A DNA stretch of 64,000 bases, from the NCBI GenBank assembly GCA_965250205.1, contig CBDFNK010000020.1, positions 124,001-188,000 of the forward strand. Direction: 5' to 3'. Position 1 is the first letter of the stretch. Each line of letters opens with the position of its first letter. Under the pieces are notes generated by a model. It was given only the letters and a program-made list of their open reading frames with translations, made no database searches and was not told where the DNA came from. Positions 23,711-33,221 of the stretch are shown in pieces. The position numbers were made by a program, and so were the translations under genes. This DNA comes from JAHZKN01 sp965250205 (GTDB lineage: Bacteria; Pseudomonadota; Alphaproteobacteria; Rhizobiales; Hyphomicrobiaceae).

Positions 23711-24621
23711 TGTTTGGGTTCCTATACGATATTCTGATAGCAGGCACAGGAGCTCTAGCGGTTCTTACTGTAACCGAGAATGCTAAACGTGTGGGGCTCT
23801 TCATTGTTCGAACATCGTCACAATTGCTTCCGCCTTCATCAAGAGATCGTTTCCGTGAACAGTGGGAAGCAGATCTCCTGGATGTAACGGGCGATGTAAT
23901 GACCCTGCTGTCGGCTTTAGGAGTGTTATGGAGATGTCTTCAACGTTTTGGACAGCGTCGGGTAGTATATTTAGCTGCCTGGTTTGACTTGCTCTTCATA
24001 GATTATGGCATTCTTAGATCATTGTTTCTCAATCGCCATCCTTTAGGGGCCAGTGCATGGCGCTGCGCTCAACCGTCACCCAATCACATTTCTCACTTCG
24101 CCAGGATCGGCGTACGAACAATTATCAATGTGAGAGGAGCTCGACTAAGCGGTAGTTATTGGCTCGAGCAGAAAGCCTGCAAGCGTTACGGAATTGCACT
24201 CAAGGATTTTCCTATTCGATGTCGTTCTGCTCCAACCAAAACTGAGCTAGTGGGTGCAAAAGAACTTCTCAGCAGTATCGAGCACTCGATTGTAATTCAC
24301 GGTAAGGAGGGAGCTGATCGAGCAGGGCTTATGAGTGCGCTTTACCTCCATGTCGTGGAGGGAATGCCAATAGCCGAGGTGCAAGACCAGTTGTCCTTAA
24401 GGTTTGGACACATACGCCAATCTGATGTTGGCATTCTTGATCATTTTTTTGAGTGCTATCTAACTGACAGCCAGAAACACCCGATCGATTTTTTCGAGTG
24501 GGTAGAAACTGTGTATGATCCAAGTGCTGTTCAGCTCAGCTTCCGAAGGCCCGTCCCAGTCGGTCAGAAACTGAAACGAAGTATTCGTAAGGCTTCAACT
24601 TCCGCAAGGCGCATCCTTTAG
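23710..24621 (+). CDS. Membrane-linked pseudo-phosphatase (Cys to Gly)
   Basis: A 303-residue protein. Residues 1-95 hold hydrophobic segments and RFREQWEADLLDVTGD, similar to segments encoded beside PadR regulators. Residues 115-260 follow the dual-specificity/tyrosine phosphatase order: IGVRTIINVRG, then IVIHGKEGADRAGLMSALY. In active enzymes the latter reads HCxxGxDR; here the cysteine codon is GGT (glycine), one base from TGT. The aspartate, arginine and loop glycine remain. An inactive phosphate-binding or signalling protein is suggested; a sequencing error would restore an enzyme. Confidence 0.65.
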   Translation: MFGFLYDILIAGTGALAVLTVTENAKRVGLFIVRTSSQLLPPSSRDRFREQWEADLLDVTGDVMTLLSALGVLWRCLQRFGQRRVVYLAAWFDLLFIDYGILRSLFLNRHPLGASAWRCAQPSPNHISHFARIGVRTIINVRGARLSGSYWLEQKACKRYGIALKDFPIRCRSAPTKTELVGAKELLSSIEHSIVIHGKEGADRAGLMSALYLHVVEGMPIAEVQDQLSLRFGHIRQSDVGILDHFFECYLTDSQKHPIDFFEWVETVYDPSAVQLSFRRPVPVGQKLKRSIRKASTSARRIL

Positions 24622-24771
24622 GAAAAGGCAGGCCTCGAAGAAGACTGAAACAGATATCGCCTGCATTTCGCGGCTTAACCATCATCGGCGCAGCATGCGA
24701 CTTGGATGTCAATCCGTTCGTGAAGACCTGAGTTTCGCAATGAGTTTGGTCGCATGTCGGCTTCCACCCGA

Positions 24772-25150
24772 GCCTGTGTGAAAACTCCGTGACCGCGAAG
24801 CATGTTATGATTCCTCAAATGCAAGCGGGGGTATGACATGACGCGATTTATCGGGGGTGTTGATCGCGAGCAGGCGACACTTTTTCCTGAACGGTTGGAC
24901 GAGTACGTTGAGGAAGACAATCCCGTTCGCGTAGTTGATGTTTTCATCGACGGGCTGGATTTGGATGGGCTTGGCTTCGATGTCGTACCCGAAACAACTG
25001 GTCGTCCAGGCTATCATCCGGCAACACTGCTCAAGATCTATCTCTACGGCTATCTCAATCAGATTCAATCATTGGACCTGTCACACTTTCGTTCCACGCG
25101 CCTGCTCTTGGGCATAATGAAGGTCTGCTACTCAGTGGCAAGCAGATGAG
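24772..25150 (+). mobile_element. Truncated IS1182-like element
   Basis: The left end (GCCTGTGTGAAAACTCC) and the first 80 codons of an IS1182 transposase are present; the rest of the element, including the right end, is absent. It is related to but clearly different from the complete copy at 15342-16998. Confidence 0.7.
24838..25149 (+). pseudogene. IS1182 transposase fragment
   Basis: The first 80 residues (MTRFIGGVDREQATLFPERL..., NPVRVVDVFIDGLDLDGLGF, TGRPGYHPATLLKIYLYGYL) match the N-terminal domain of IS1182 transposases. After NQIQS the frame enters unrelated sequence and stops. All catalytic residues are missing. Confidence 0.8.
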
Positions 25151-25179
25151 TTGGCGTTAGATCAGTTCGCGACACACAT

Positions 25180-25785
25180 TTATCTGTTTGCGAGGTTCGT
25201 TGTGTCTGGAACCAAGTCTCTCTGATGCAGCAGAATAACATTGAGCGTGGTGCACGCTGGCCGAAAAGCTGCATCCAGACCAAATACGTGCCAGTCAATG
25301 TTCTCTCGCGCGCCGAGTCGATCTTGATGCAAGCGGTCTCTTATTTCCTTCACCGCTTCTACTGCCAACGCCAAACCATTGCGATTTTCCGGGTCGAAGG
25401 TTTGAGTAAGGGACGCAATCCATTGGTTCGGAGTTATTCGTCGTTCATCAGCCCCATCTTCGCCCTGAGCTGCCAGAAAGTTGATTGCGCCCAAACCTTC
25501 GCACACTGAAAACGTGCCAACGCAGAATTCAAAAGTCAGAACTTGGAAGTATGGTTCAAAGAGCAGGGAACGACCAGCGCCACGGTTCACATGCGGAAAG
25601 ATAAGCGCCGCTTTCATTTCTAGTCCGACAAGGATGTGCTTCAAATTGGAAATCACTCTCCTGCGCACCTCAGCATCTATTGCTTCTGGAATAAGCGATC
25701 CTATCCAAGGCTCCCAGTCAGAAGACCTTGAAAGTCGTATAAAACCTGGTGGGCCGAGCGGAGTATCCGTCAAATAGAAAGGCAT
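25180..25785 (-). CDS. Hypothetical protein
   Basis: A 201-residue soluble protein, mostly helical, with an RR-rich central part and a C-terminal motif DWHVFGLDAAF. GAAGCGAGGC before the ATG at 25785 is a good ribosome site, and the frame is free of insertions, so it is probably real. It lies between an IS remnant and the TrlF-like gene, a position common for unclassified accessory or defence genes. I do not recognise a family. Confidence 0.55.
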   Translation of the reverse strand: MPFYLTDTPLGPPGFIRLSRSSDWEPWIGSLIPEAIDAEVRRRVISNLKHILVGLEMKAALIFPHVNRGAGRSLLFEPYFQVLTFEFCVGTFSVCEGLGAINFLAAQGEDGADERRITPNQWIASLTQTFDPENRNGLALAVEAVKEIRDRLHQDRLGARENIDWHVFGLDAAFRPACTTLNVILLHQRDLVPDTTNLANR

Positions 25786-26044
25786 ACGCCTCGCTTCCTA
25801 ATGATTTGCCACGGGTATACATATACGGACATCGGCGATCAGACACTGAAATCGAATTGCTAGTCAGCGATAATGTCAGTTGGGTGTGGTACCGCACCTA
25901 ACATATCGTCGCCGCGACGCTCACACGTAGATTTCACGCGACGGAACGACCTGGGCCAAGGTACATCTAGGCAGGTACCATCAAAGGCTGATCGGGGGTG
26001 CTGTAAAAAAGTGAGTAGCTTGCATCCAGGCCCCCTTCTAATGA
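25786..26044. other. Intergenic region
   Basis: No gene is seen. The ATPase gene ends at 26045 and the hypothetical gene starts at 25785, both on the minus strand; a promoter for the latter is expected here but not obvious. Confidence 0.35.
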
Positions 26045-29000
26045 CTATTCGAGCCGAAAACCGTACTTCTTCCGTCGGTTATCAAATGCCGGTTTGGTGC
26101 CTTCCAGAATCTCAACCACATGATGCTTTATCTCTGGTGACTCGATGGCTCCGGTTTCATATGAGAATGTATTTTCGGTCTTTTTCGCGTAAATAATTTG
26201 CTCTGCGTCACAGACAACGGCTAGATTTGGATTGTGGGTGACCATTATGACCTGCCGTCGTTTCTTGGCCTCTTTGATACACTGAACAAGGACCTTGTAA
26301 ATCGTTTGGTTGTCCAGGTTTTCTTCCGGTTGGTCGATGACCAGCGGTATGTCGTCCTTGTCCACGAGTAAGTAAAATACAAGCAAGAGAAGTCCACGCT
26401 CGCCTGGCGATAGCTGGCTGATTTCCCGCCCGTTATAATTCAAAGAGTACTTGGGAATCAAATAGCTCAAGCCGAACACAAAGTCGTATAAGTCATCCGC
26501 CGAGAAACCCTTGCGAAGCTGGGCTCCTACCTCTAGTTCTTCGAGTGCATCAACTCCTGCACGACGATCGAAGTGAAGCATACCATCGATGGACTCGATA
26601 AATGAAATCACTGCCTCCTCATCGGAGAAGTTGACCTCTTGCAATAGTGCTCGCACTGCTACAGCGCTTTCATCAATACCCGCGAAACTTCCTCGGGCCT
26701 GCCGGTTGATCCGGCCGAGGAAGCCGTCATGAAACCCCTCCTCGGCGATAAGCACGTTAACACTTAAGGGAAGTGGCATCTCCATGGTCAAGGCCTTGTC
26801 TACGAAGGCTTGTACAGGCTCGTACATTTCCCTGTACTCAGAAACAAGTTGCCCGAGCTGCTTATGCATGCCTCGGACAGCGGCTACGCGTTCAGCCTTG
26901 AGTCGATCGCGCTTGGCCGGCAGGGCATCCAAAACTCTGATTTCCTTCTCCAACCATTTAATGGAGTTGGCCTTGGTTTCGTCACCTATAAGTTCGGTCT
27001 TCTGCGTCTCCCTTTGAGCGACCTGCGCTTTGTAAGCGATGAAAATCCGATGTTTCTCGCCGAGTTTAGCCGTTATGGAATCAATCTCTTTCTGGGCCTT
27101 CAGACGTTTGGCAGGAATGCCGTCCTCTGTGGAGTTGGAGAGTATTGTCCCCTGCCTCTCGGCCTCAGCTTGAAACTTTATGGCCAGTGCATCCAAAGTT
27201 TCTGTTTTGACGCTAAGAAGCAAAACGTCGGCGGCCTTAATGGTATCCGAAACCTCGCTTATCATTTTTTCAAGATCGGCGAGGGCCTGATCGTGTACGC
27301 GCTTGTGGTTACCCACCGCCTGCAATATCTTTGCAACTTGAGCAGCTCGCCTCAATGCCTCTGTCCGCGCCAGACGCGCTGTAGCTTCCTGATCGTTTAC
27401 TTTCTTGATGATGGTGCCCAATACAGTCAGGCGTGCTCTAGCTGCATCGATTTCTTCCTTGACGGCATCTGAACTTTTTGGGTCCTCAACAGGGGGTAGC
27501 TGAACCTTATCCAAGACTTCCAGCTGATGCTGTTTTGCAGTCAGTTTCTCCTCTAGGCTAGTGTGAAACGCCTTGGTCAATCGCTTCTCTACAGCAACAA
27601 TTTCACTATTTGTCTTCGAAAGCTTTCGACGGACACGCTCAATTTCCCCTTGAACTTCCGAGCCTTTATATGCCAACAGCTCGTCCAATGTTGCGAACCC
27701 AAGCTGGCCTTCCTGCGGTACATGAGAATAGATTATATTTCGGAGTTCCGCGTCAAACGACGATGCCCCACCGGCGGCCAGCTCATTGCACAGACTCTCC
27801 AGATAACTCTGGGGAAGGTATTTGACTCTCTCAACACTCGAAGTCGTGGGGTCCTCGTGCAACTCCATGCGAGTCGAAGTGCCGTCTTCCCAATGCAGTG
27901 TCCCTACAAACTTCTGCGCGAGTTTGTTTCTTCTATCACGAAAGCGGTGTTGCGTTAGAAACGAGAAGGCATGGTGATTTCTAGTGTTTCCGACAAGTGC
28001 GGTGATGTCGGCCAGCGCGCTCTTACCACTTCCCTTGTTACCTATGATGGCTACTAAGTCCTGGTTCAACGGAACGTTTACGTCGAACCAGGTGTCCGCT
28101 ACCCAGGCGCTTTCCACCTTCCTAACCTCTATTGCTTTCAAATATTTGGTTCGGTTGTTAGCGACAATACTAAGCTTGGGTGGCGCATCTCCTACAAAGA
28201 TCCGCTGGTCGAATTCTGCGATAGCGTGGCGCAATCCCTCAAACGTTGGGTCTGCCTTTACCCAGGTGAATGCGTTTCCAATTCGATCCTTATTAGGTGA
28301 CTGACTAAATGTATGAGCATCTGAACAATCAAGAAGTACGTCGTTAATCCCGCTTTCCGTTAGTTTCTTTCGAGCAGATGCATACGCCGCAGGCGTTTCT
28401 GCGGCAGTGAAGACAATGTCGGCTCTGTTGATTACATTCCGCTTCTCAGCTATCGAATGATCGTCCCATTTCATATTATCCCATTCGGTCTTCCCTACGG
28501 CAGTGAGATAGCGATCCTTTAGATGGTGAACATCCAATGCCTTGAGTATCTCGCCGAAGTTGAAGCATAGGTTGTTGAATCCCTCCTGGAGGGGAGAAGC
28601 ATAGGCCCCCTTCTTGTCGCTCGGCGCTGCATCAATGATCATCTCGCCCAACTCTATCATTGTATCCCGCGTAATAAGAGCTTTCCACTTGCCTTTAAGA
28701 TGTTCGGCATCGGGAATAAGCTGATAGCTTTGAACGAGGCCGCTCAGAAACTGCTGTCTGATAACCTCGGGTTCAAGTGGCGCAAATATTATATGTAGAT
28801 TGATGCGGTTCCAGTCTGACTGAGAATACTTGCCGTCCGGTCCCTTCTTTACCGTCCCTGCAAACTTATCCAACCGGAATTCGATAACTGGTAGGATTAG
28901 ATCTATATTATTCAGCCGCCCTGCCTTCTTTTCTTTAAGAACGCGCTCGTACCCGTCAATGAAAACATAGTCATTAATCCCTATTGCTTTGAACTCAGGC

Positions 29001-29140
29001 GGTAAGGCCTCAAGGTCGTTAATGAATTTTTCCCAAGCTTCCTCTTTGGCGCCGTCGTAATTGTGAACTATGGATTCGGGTGTATGCACGTGGAGGTCCC
29101 ACTTGCCCCATTGCGAACCTGCTGGGTTATTGGTGCACAT
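26045..29140 (-). CDS. trlF: TrlF-type PHP/SMC-like ATPase (candidate defence)
   Basis: A 1031-residue protein joining an N-terminal PHP metal-dependent phosphoesterase (WDLHVHTPES at residues 14-23, later DCSDAHTF) to an SMC/Rad50-like ABC ATPase. The ATPase shows Walker A GNKGSGKSALAD near residue 367, a long coiled-coil centre (residues 480-770), the signature LSPGERGLLLLVF near 910, Walker B PLVIDQPEENLD near 935 and the H-loop VTHNPNLA near 975. Such proteins (TrlF family) are found in defence islands and are thought to sense or cleave nucleic acid. All motifs are intact. GGGGGA precedes the start. Confidence 0.85.
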   Translation of the reverse strand: MCTNNPAGSQWGKWDLHVHTPESIVHNYDGAKEEAWEKFINDLEALPPEFKAIGINDYVFIDGYERVLKEKKAGRLNNIDLILPVIEFRLDKFAGTVKKGPDGKYSQSDWNRINLHIIFAPLEPEVIRQQFLSGLVQSYQLIPDAEHLKGKWKALITRDTMIELGEMIIDAAPSDKKGAYASPLQEGFNNLCFNFGEILKALDVHHLKDRYLTAVGKTEWDNMKWDDHSIAEKRNVINRADIVFTAAETPAAYASARKKLTESGINDVLLDCSDAHTFSQSPNKDRIGNAFTWVKADPTFEGLRHAIAEFDQRIFVGDAPPKLSIVANNRTKYLKAIEVRKVESAWVADTWFDVNVPLNQDLVAIIGNKGSGKSALADITALVGNTRNHHAFSFLTQHRFRDRRNKLAQKFVGTLHWEDGTSTRMELHEDPTTSSVERVKYLPQSYLESLCNELAAGGASSFDAELRNIIYSHVPQEGQLGFATLDELLAYKGSEVQGEIERVRRKLSKTNSEIVAVEKRLTKAFHTSLEEKLTAKQHQLEVLDKVQLPPVEDPKSSDAVKEEIDAARARLTVLGTIIKKVNDQEATARLARTEALRRAAQVAKILQAVGNHKRVHDQALADLEKMISEVSDTIKAADVLLLSVKTETLDALAIKFQAEAERQGTILSNSTEDGIPAKRLKAQKEIDSITAKLGEKHRIFIAYKAQVAQRETQKTELIGDETKANSIKWLEKEIRVLDALPAKRDRLKAERVAAVRGMHKQLGQLVSEYREMYEPVQAFVDKALTMEMPLPLSVNVLIAEEGFHDGFLGRINRQARGSFAGIDESAVAVRALLQEVNFSDEEAVISFIESIDGMLHFDRRAGVDALEELEVGAQLRKGFSADDLYDFVFGLSYLIPKYSLNYNGREISQLSPGERGLLLLVFYLLVDKDDIPLVIDQPEENLDNQTIYKVLVQCIKEAKKRRQVIMVTHNPNLAVVCDAEQIIYAKKTENTFSYETGAIESPEIKHHVVEILEGTKPAFDNRRKKYGFRLE

Positions 29141-29524
29141 GTAGTATCCCCCATTTTAACATGATGCCAAGTAACACATGCGCGGCGGGTGGTCGACATC
29201 CTATCGCTGTCATGACGAGAGCGGACTTGGGGTTGCGAGCACCGTGAGCCTGAGTCACAACACGACTGATGTCTGCATCCTCTGCAATTTCGACGATCCG
29301 GGATTGGCAAAGATAGCCAGTGCTAAATGCGTGCTTTGGGTCAACAGCTGTAACGTTCATATGGAGTGAAATAGGTCTGCTGATATATCAGCAGGGGCTA
29401 TCATAGCTACGAACTGCTGCTGATGCATGTGTTTATGTGTTCATGGCGTAGAGTTTTGTGTTGACCCAAGCGGTTTATGTGAGGAATAGGCGTGGCAGCA
29501 CAAACCCTGGAGAGCACAGTTTAA
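29141..29524. other. Divergent intergenic region
   Basis: These 384 bases separate the divergent TrlF-like and metallopeptidase-like genes and must hold both promoters. A clear -35/-10 pair was not identified. No open frame here has protein character on either strand. Confidence 0.4.
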
Positions 29525-30607
29525 ATGACCGAGGTTCCAACTGCCCCCTCAGCCGTCATCGAGGAACGTCTGCAAACAGCGATGTCGGATGCATTGGCGC
29601 TGTATGAGGCGGGAGTTGGGGCGGCTTTTCCAGTTCCCGTCCGGTGTGAACTGATTAACAATCCAGCATTTTACGCAGAAGCCGCGCTGGAAGACGACGG
29701 CTACGTGATCCGTATCCATAGCGGCTGCATCGCAAAGATCAGCGAGCTGTGGCGCAATAGTTGGCAGTCGCCAGTTTTAACCGATAGCGACGGCGAGCGG
29801 CTGATAAGTGTTGAGGGCGACACAGATGCGCCAACCATTCTGGCTGATATGTCTTTGATATGGCTTGTTTTGCATGAGCTGATGCATATCCGCCTGGGCC
29901 ATCTGGATGTGCTGGGGACGTCATCGTTGATCGAAACGGAGATAGAGGCGAAGCCCCTGAGTGATGGGCACGCGGACAACATACCGCAAATTTTACCACC
30001 GGAAACCAAAGCGCTCATTGATGCCGTCGTTCCTCAAAACAAACGCCCGGAACTGCGCCGCTGCCTGGAAATGCAGGCAGACAATGAAGCCACCGAAATC
30101 ATGATTGGTGCCTTTTCTGAAGATCGATGGGTCCAAATGCGTGCAGACGCCGCCTGCATCTTTGTGGTTATGGCACTGATTGAAACCAACAACACCAAGT
30201 CTCATTCAGATGACCGGACTCATCCCCGTGCCTCAACACGATTTTTTACACTCATGGCCCAGTTGTTTCAGTATTGGCTTTATCATCCAGGTACAGAACT
30301 GGAATCGGCGGGTGAAGAATCCAAGATCAAAACAAAAAAGCTGCCACAGTCTGATGACTTTGAGAGATATTCAAAAGAAGTTTTGATGCCGATCATCAAT
30401 GATGCCGTTGTCATCGCGACATGGGCTGAGGCCAAAACGTTTCTGTCAGACCTTGGCGATAAGGGCGCACTCTTTACCGACATCTTCGAAGCGCAATATG
30501 CCGAGAACTTGGCAACAGCCAAGTTGAAAACGGTGGCTGCGAAAGAGTGGCGCGATTTGTTGCCCGTCAATGAAAAAATCATGGTGGTGACAGGCTTACG
30601 CAGTTGA
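29525..30607 (+). CDS. Zinc-metallopeptidase-like protein
   Basis: A 360-residue soluble protein with HELMHIRLGH (HExxHxxxGH) at about residues 117-126 and a later CLEMQADNEATE at about 181-192, offering a third ligand of the ExxAD type. This order fits zinc metallopeptidases; Lit-type phage-exclusion proteases (peptidase U49), which cut EF-Tu, use a similar arrangement, but family identity cannot be settled by eye. TGGAGAG precedes the start. It lies beside the TrlF-like gene and upstream of a convergent unknown gene with a 12-base overlap at the 3' ends, so an immunity role is plausible. Confidence 0.6.
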   Translation: MTEVPTAPSAVIEERLQTAMSDALALYEAGVGAAFPVPVRCELINNPAFYAEAALEDDGYVIRIHSGCIAKISELWRNSWQSPVLTDSDGERLISVEGDTDAPTILADMSLIWLVLHELMHIRLGHLDVLGTSSLIETEIEAKPLSDGHADNIPQILPPETKALIDAVVPQNKRPELRRCLEMQADNEATEIMIGAFSEDRWVQMRADAACIFVVMALIETNNTKSHSDDRTHPRASTRFFTLMAQLFQYWLYHPGTELESAGEESKIKTKKLPQSDDFERYSKEVLMPIINDAVVIATWAEAKTFLSDLGDKGALFTDIFEAQYAENLATAKLKTVAAKEWRDLLPVNEKIMVVTGLRS

Positions 30608-31411
30608 GCCGGTTGTTGCTTTAATCTCCACTTCCAAAAGATGTAATTGCCGTGACCTTTCGGGTTGCTGGGTGAAGTAATGAGCGAACCGTCCCAGGAT
30701 GGCGGCGTCCAGTTCGATTTTCTCGCGCATATACCGGTAATAATCTTGCGGCGGTGGCGCATCAGTTTGCATGACGATGAAGCGATGAATTCCGGATTGA
30801 TGGCGCTCGATCATATGGGACGGTGAGCCGTCCTTTCCTCTGCTCGGCAAAGAGATATTGCCTGTTTTAGGGTCAATGCTGGCACCGACAACGCCCCAGC
30901 TTTGAGCCACATGCTGAAGTGCCCACACATATCCGGAGAATTTCCAACTTATAAATTCCAAACGGAACCAGTTCCCTAGTGATGTTGACAGGAGCGGTGC
31001 ACGGTCTCGTTCATTCTCATCTGTTTCAATCAACCCTGTTTTGGGTCGATTTTTGAGAATGAGTTTGGCGAAGACAGTTTGCGCCTGCGTTTCAATCAAA
31101 CGATTGAGTGAGTCTTGAGCCCCAATGGCCAGTGCAGCTTCAAACTCGCTTGCCGGTGCGGCGATGAGTGCATTGATTTCATCTGCTGTCATCGCCTCCG
31201 GCAAACACTGCACCAGGATTGACACGAATTTCTCAAACGCTGTGCTGGGAATTGCATCGCGGCTTCGCACTTCATCGCCGTGACACCACCATTGCAAGGT
31301 AGAAGCCTTGCGATCAAAGGCGGTAGCCAGATCAGACAAATCTTTGAAATCTCCATAGCGGATCAGCAGATTGAATTTTCTGCCAAGGGCCGGGATTTCA
31401 ATTTGCGCCAT
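30596..31411 (-). CDS. Unknown protein convergent with the peptidase gene
   Basis: A 271-residue protein starting at the ATG at 31411, which follows a clear AGGGGA; an upstream start at 31486 is less likely. Residues 18-45 (DLSDLATAFDRKASTLQWWCHG) look like a helix-turn-helix, so DNA binding is possible. The rest is helical with no motif known to me. Its last 12 bases overlap the end of the convergent metallopeptidase gene, suggesting long association of the two. Confidence 0.55.
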   Translation of the reverse strand: MAQIEIPALGRKFNLLIRYGDFKDLSDLATAFDRKASTLQWWCHGDEVRSRDAIPSTAFEKFVSILVQCLPEAMTADEINALIAAPASEFEAALAIGAQDSLNRLIETQAQTVFAKLILKNRPKTGLIETDENERDRAPLLSTSLGNWFRLEFISWKFSGYVWALQHVAQSWGVVGASIDPKTGNISLPSRGKDGSPSHMIERHQSGIHRFIVMQTDAPPPQDYYRYMREKIELDAAILGRFAHYFTQQPERSRQLHLLEVEIKATTGSTA

Positions 31412-31530
31412 GCTTAGTTTCCCCTGCTCCCAACCCAGACAATGTCTGGGTTTTGTCCGGTGATGGGATTGGAAGATGTGTGTCAAACATCAGTTAGAAA
31501 GTTGAAACGCAAGAACAGGACCCTTTAGAG

Positions 31531-32685
31531 ATGGCAAAAGAACCCACCCATACAGAACCGGTTAGATTGCCGCGCAAAAACTGGCCCTCTTTTGAGAGCT
31601 GGTCCCTTGTGGCGTTTTCTCTTGGCACTGGGTCCATCATCTTTTTAACGGTGCTCAACCTTATTTCTGATTCGGGCGCGCTTGGCTTCGTTAAGGCCGG
31701 CATTTTTGCCGCGATCACAAGCTTGGTGTCTTACGGCGTCAATCGCTTTGCCATTCGAACAGGCGCGGAACTCGCAGCCAGCGGATTTATCACAGCCGGT
31801 ATCGCCAGTGTAGTGTCCATCCTGGCGGTGGGGTGCGGTTTGTTTCCCTCAAGCTATGCAGGCCTTGTGATCAATGAAGTTGATGAGCTGCGTTTACAAG
31901 AGCATGCCCGCAAGCTGGGGCGCTATGCAGGCGCACGAAACAAAGTAGCTATCCAGGCGACCCGACTTATTCCCGTGATCCGGGCGAACAAGCAAGATCT
32001 TGAACAGGCTCGCGCGTGCGAAGAAAGGGAATCGTGCCTGTCGCACCGTGGGTCTGGGGGACGCGGAATTGTTACAAAAGTCTTAGAAGAAAGAGTTCGG
32101 CGTGCTGAGGTCATCGCCCAGCTATTGGAAAAAGGAAATGCCAACCGTCAATCTTTGTTGGATGAGCTGAACAAATGGATTGCTCGCTTTCAAACGACGC
32201 TCAATCAAACCGATTTGTCGCTTAAGGAACGCCGCCAGAAACTCATAGAACTGGACGGAAAGATTGATCAGACTATTAGCGTTCTAGAAGAAGCTCTGCC
32301 CGTTTCCTTATTGCGTGCTTACACAATAGAGCTAAAGGCTGGCATCAAAATTCCTGGCCGCCCCGTTGCTACGACTGGGATCAATGCGCTGCTTACCCAG
32401 CATGCTGGATCATTAGAACTCGTTCTTTCGACACTCAACACTGGTGGGCAACAGCAACCTGTTTTTCCAGCGCGCTCCGGTGTCTCTGAAACTTTCGCCT
32501 ACATGGGACATTTTCTACCCATAGCGGCGCTCACGGCCTGCGTGGAACTGGTGTTTCCGCTGACCGTATGGGTCTTGGCATTTTTGGGCCACATCTGGCA
32601 CAAGCACACGATTGATCCCACCCCACATTCACGACAGCGACGAGCTGTTGGCAGACCGGTTAAGACTGCATGGAGGGCACCATGA
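31531..32685 (+). CDS. Membrane protein with coiled coil, conjugation operon
   Basis: A 384-residue protein with three N-terminal membrane segments (about residues 25-45, 50-70, 84-105), a charged coiled-coil domain (120-260) and a C-terminal membrane segment (about 335-362), then a basic tail. It is the first gene of an operon whose members overlap by four bases and that includes the VirD4/TraG-like ATPase. It may form part of the membrane platform for DNA transfer. It is not recognised as a VirB protein. Confidence 0.6.
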   Translation: MAKEPTHTEPVRLPRKNWPSFESWSLVAFSLGTGSIIFLTVLNLISDSGALGFVKAGIFAAITSLVSYGVNRFAIRTGAELAASGFITAGIASVVSILAVGCGLFPSSYAGLVINEVDELRLQEHARKLGRYAGARNKVAIQATRLIPVIRANKQDLEQARACEERESCLSHRGSGGRGIVTKVLEERVRRAEVIAQLLEKGNANRQSLLDELNKWIARFQTTLNQTDLSLKERRQKLIELDGKIDQTISVLEEALPVSLLRAYTIELKAGIKIPGRPVATTGINALLTQHAGSLELVLSTLNTGGQQQPVFPARSGVSETFAYMGHFLPIAALTACVELVFPLTVWVLAFLGHIWHKHTIDPTPHSRQRRAVGRPVKTAWRAP

Positions 32686-33215
32686 TGGAAACCGGACAAA
32701 CGCTTCCGCTTGGGAGTGGAACTTTCATTGCTGGAGCCTTTTATGTTGCCGCCAGCTTGTTTGTAACCGGCCCCGTGGTAGGCGAGCGCACCATAGCTAA
32801 ATCAAAATGGAGCGAGCAATGCACGGTAAGGCTGCGTCAGGAAATCGTAACAAGCCTTCCAGAAGCGACGCCATTACCAGATCTCGATTGCCAATCGCTT
32901 CTGGGGTGGATGGGACAGCGGGGCATGGATGTGTGCCGCAAGCATGGCAACCCGGCTCTTAATTTACCCTTCGTCAATGAGCTGCAAGCTCATCAACGCA
33001 AGCTCAATCAGTTGAAGCACGAACGCCTGAAGACCAAAGCAGAAGGTGCAGGTTCGCGCTGCGCGTGTGCCGCATCCGTAAGTTTGGAAAAACGTCGCGT
33101 GGCCTGGGCGCTTCATGCCGGATCGTTGCGACTGATCACGCCTCCAACTCTCAAGAACCTGAACGCGGAGCTGCAGGCCGCGCTGCAAACGCCTTACTGC
33201 ACGCCAAAAGGATAA
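32682..33215 (+). CDS. Exported or membrane-anchored protein, conjugation operon
   Basis: A 177-residue protein beginning in an ATGA overlap with the previous gene (GGAGGG just upstream). An N-terminal hydrophobic segment (about residues 9-32) acts as anchor or signal. The rest, probably periplasmic, has several cysteines (for example SRCACAAS) that could form disulfides. Function is unknown; tight coupling suggests a joint complex with its neighbours. Confidence 0.6.
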   Translation: MMETGQTLPLGSGTFIAGAFYVAASLFVTGPVVGERTIAKSKWSEQCTVRLRQEIVTSLPEATPLPDLDCQSLLGWMGQRGMDVCRKHGNPALNLPFVNELQAHQRKLNQLKHERLKTKAEGAGSRCACAASVSLEKRRVAWALHAGSLRLITPPTLKNLNAELQAALQTPYCTPKG

Positions 33216-33221
33216 CGCCTC

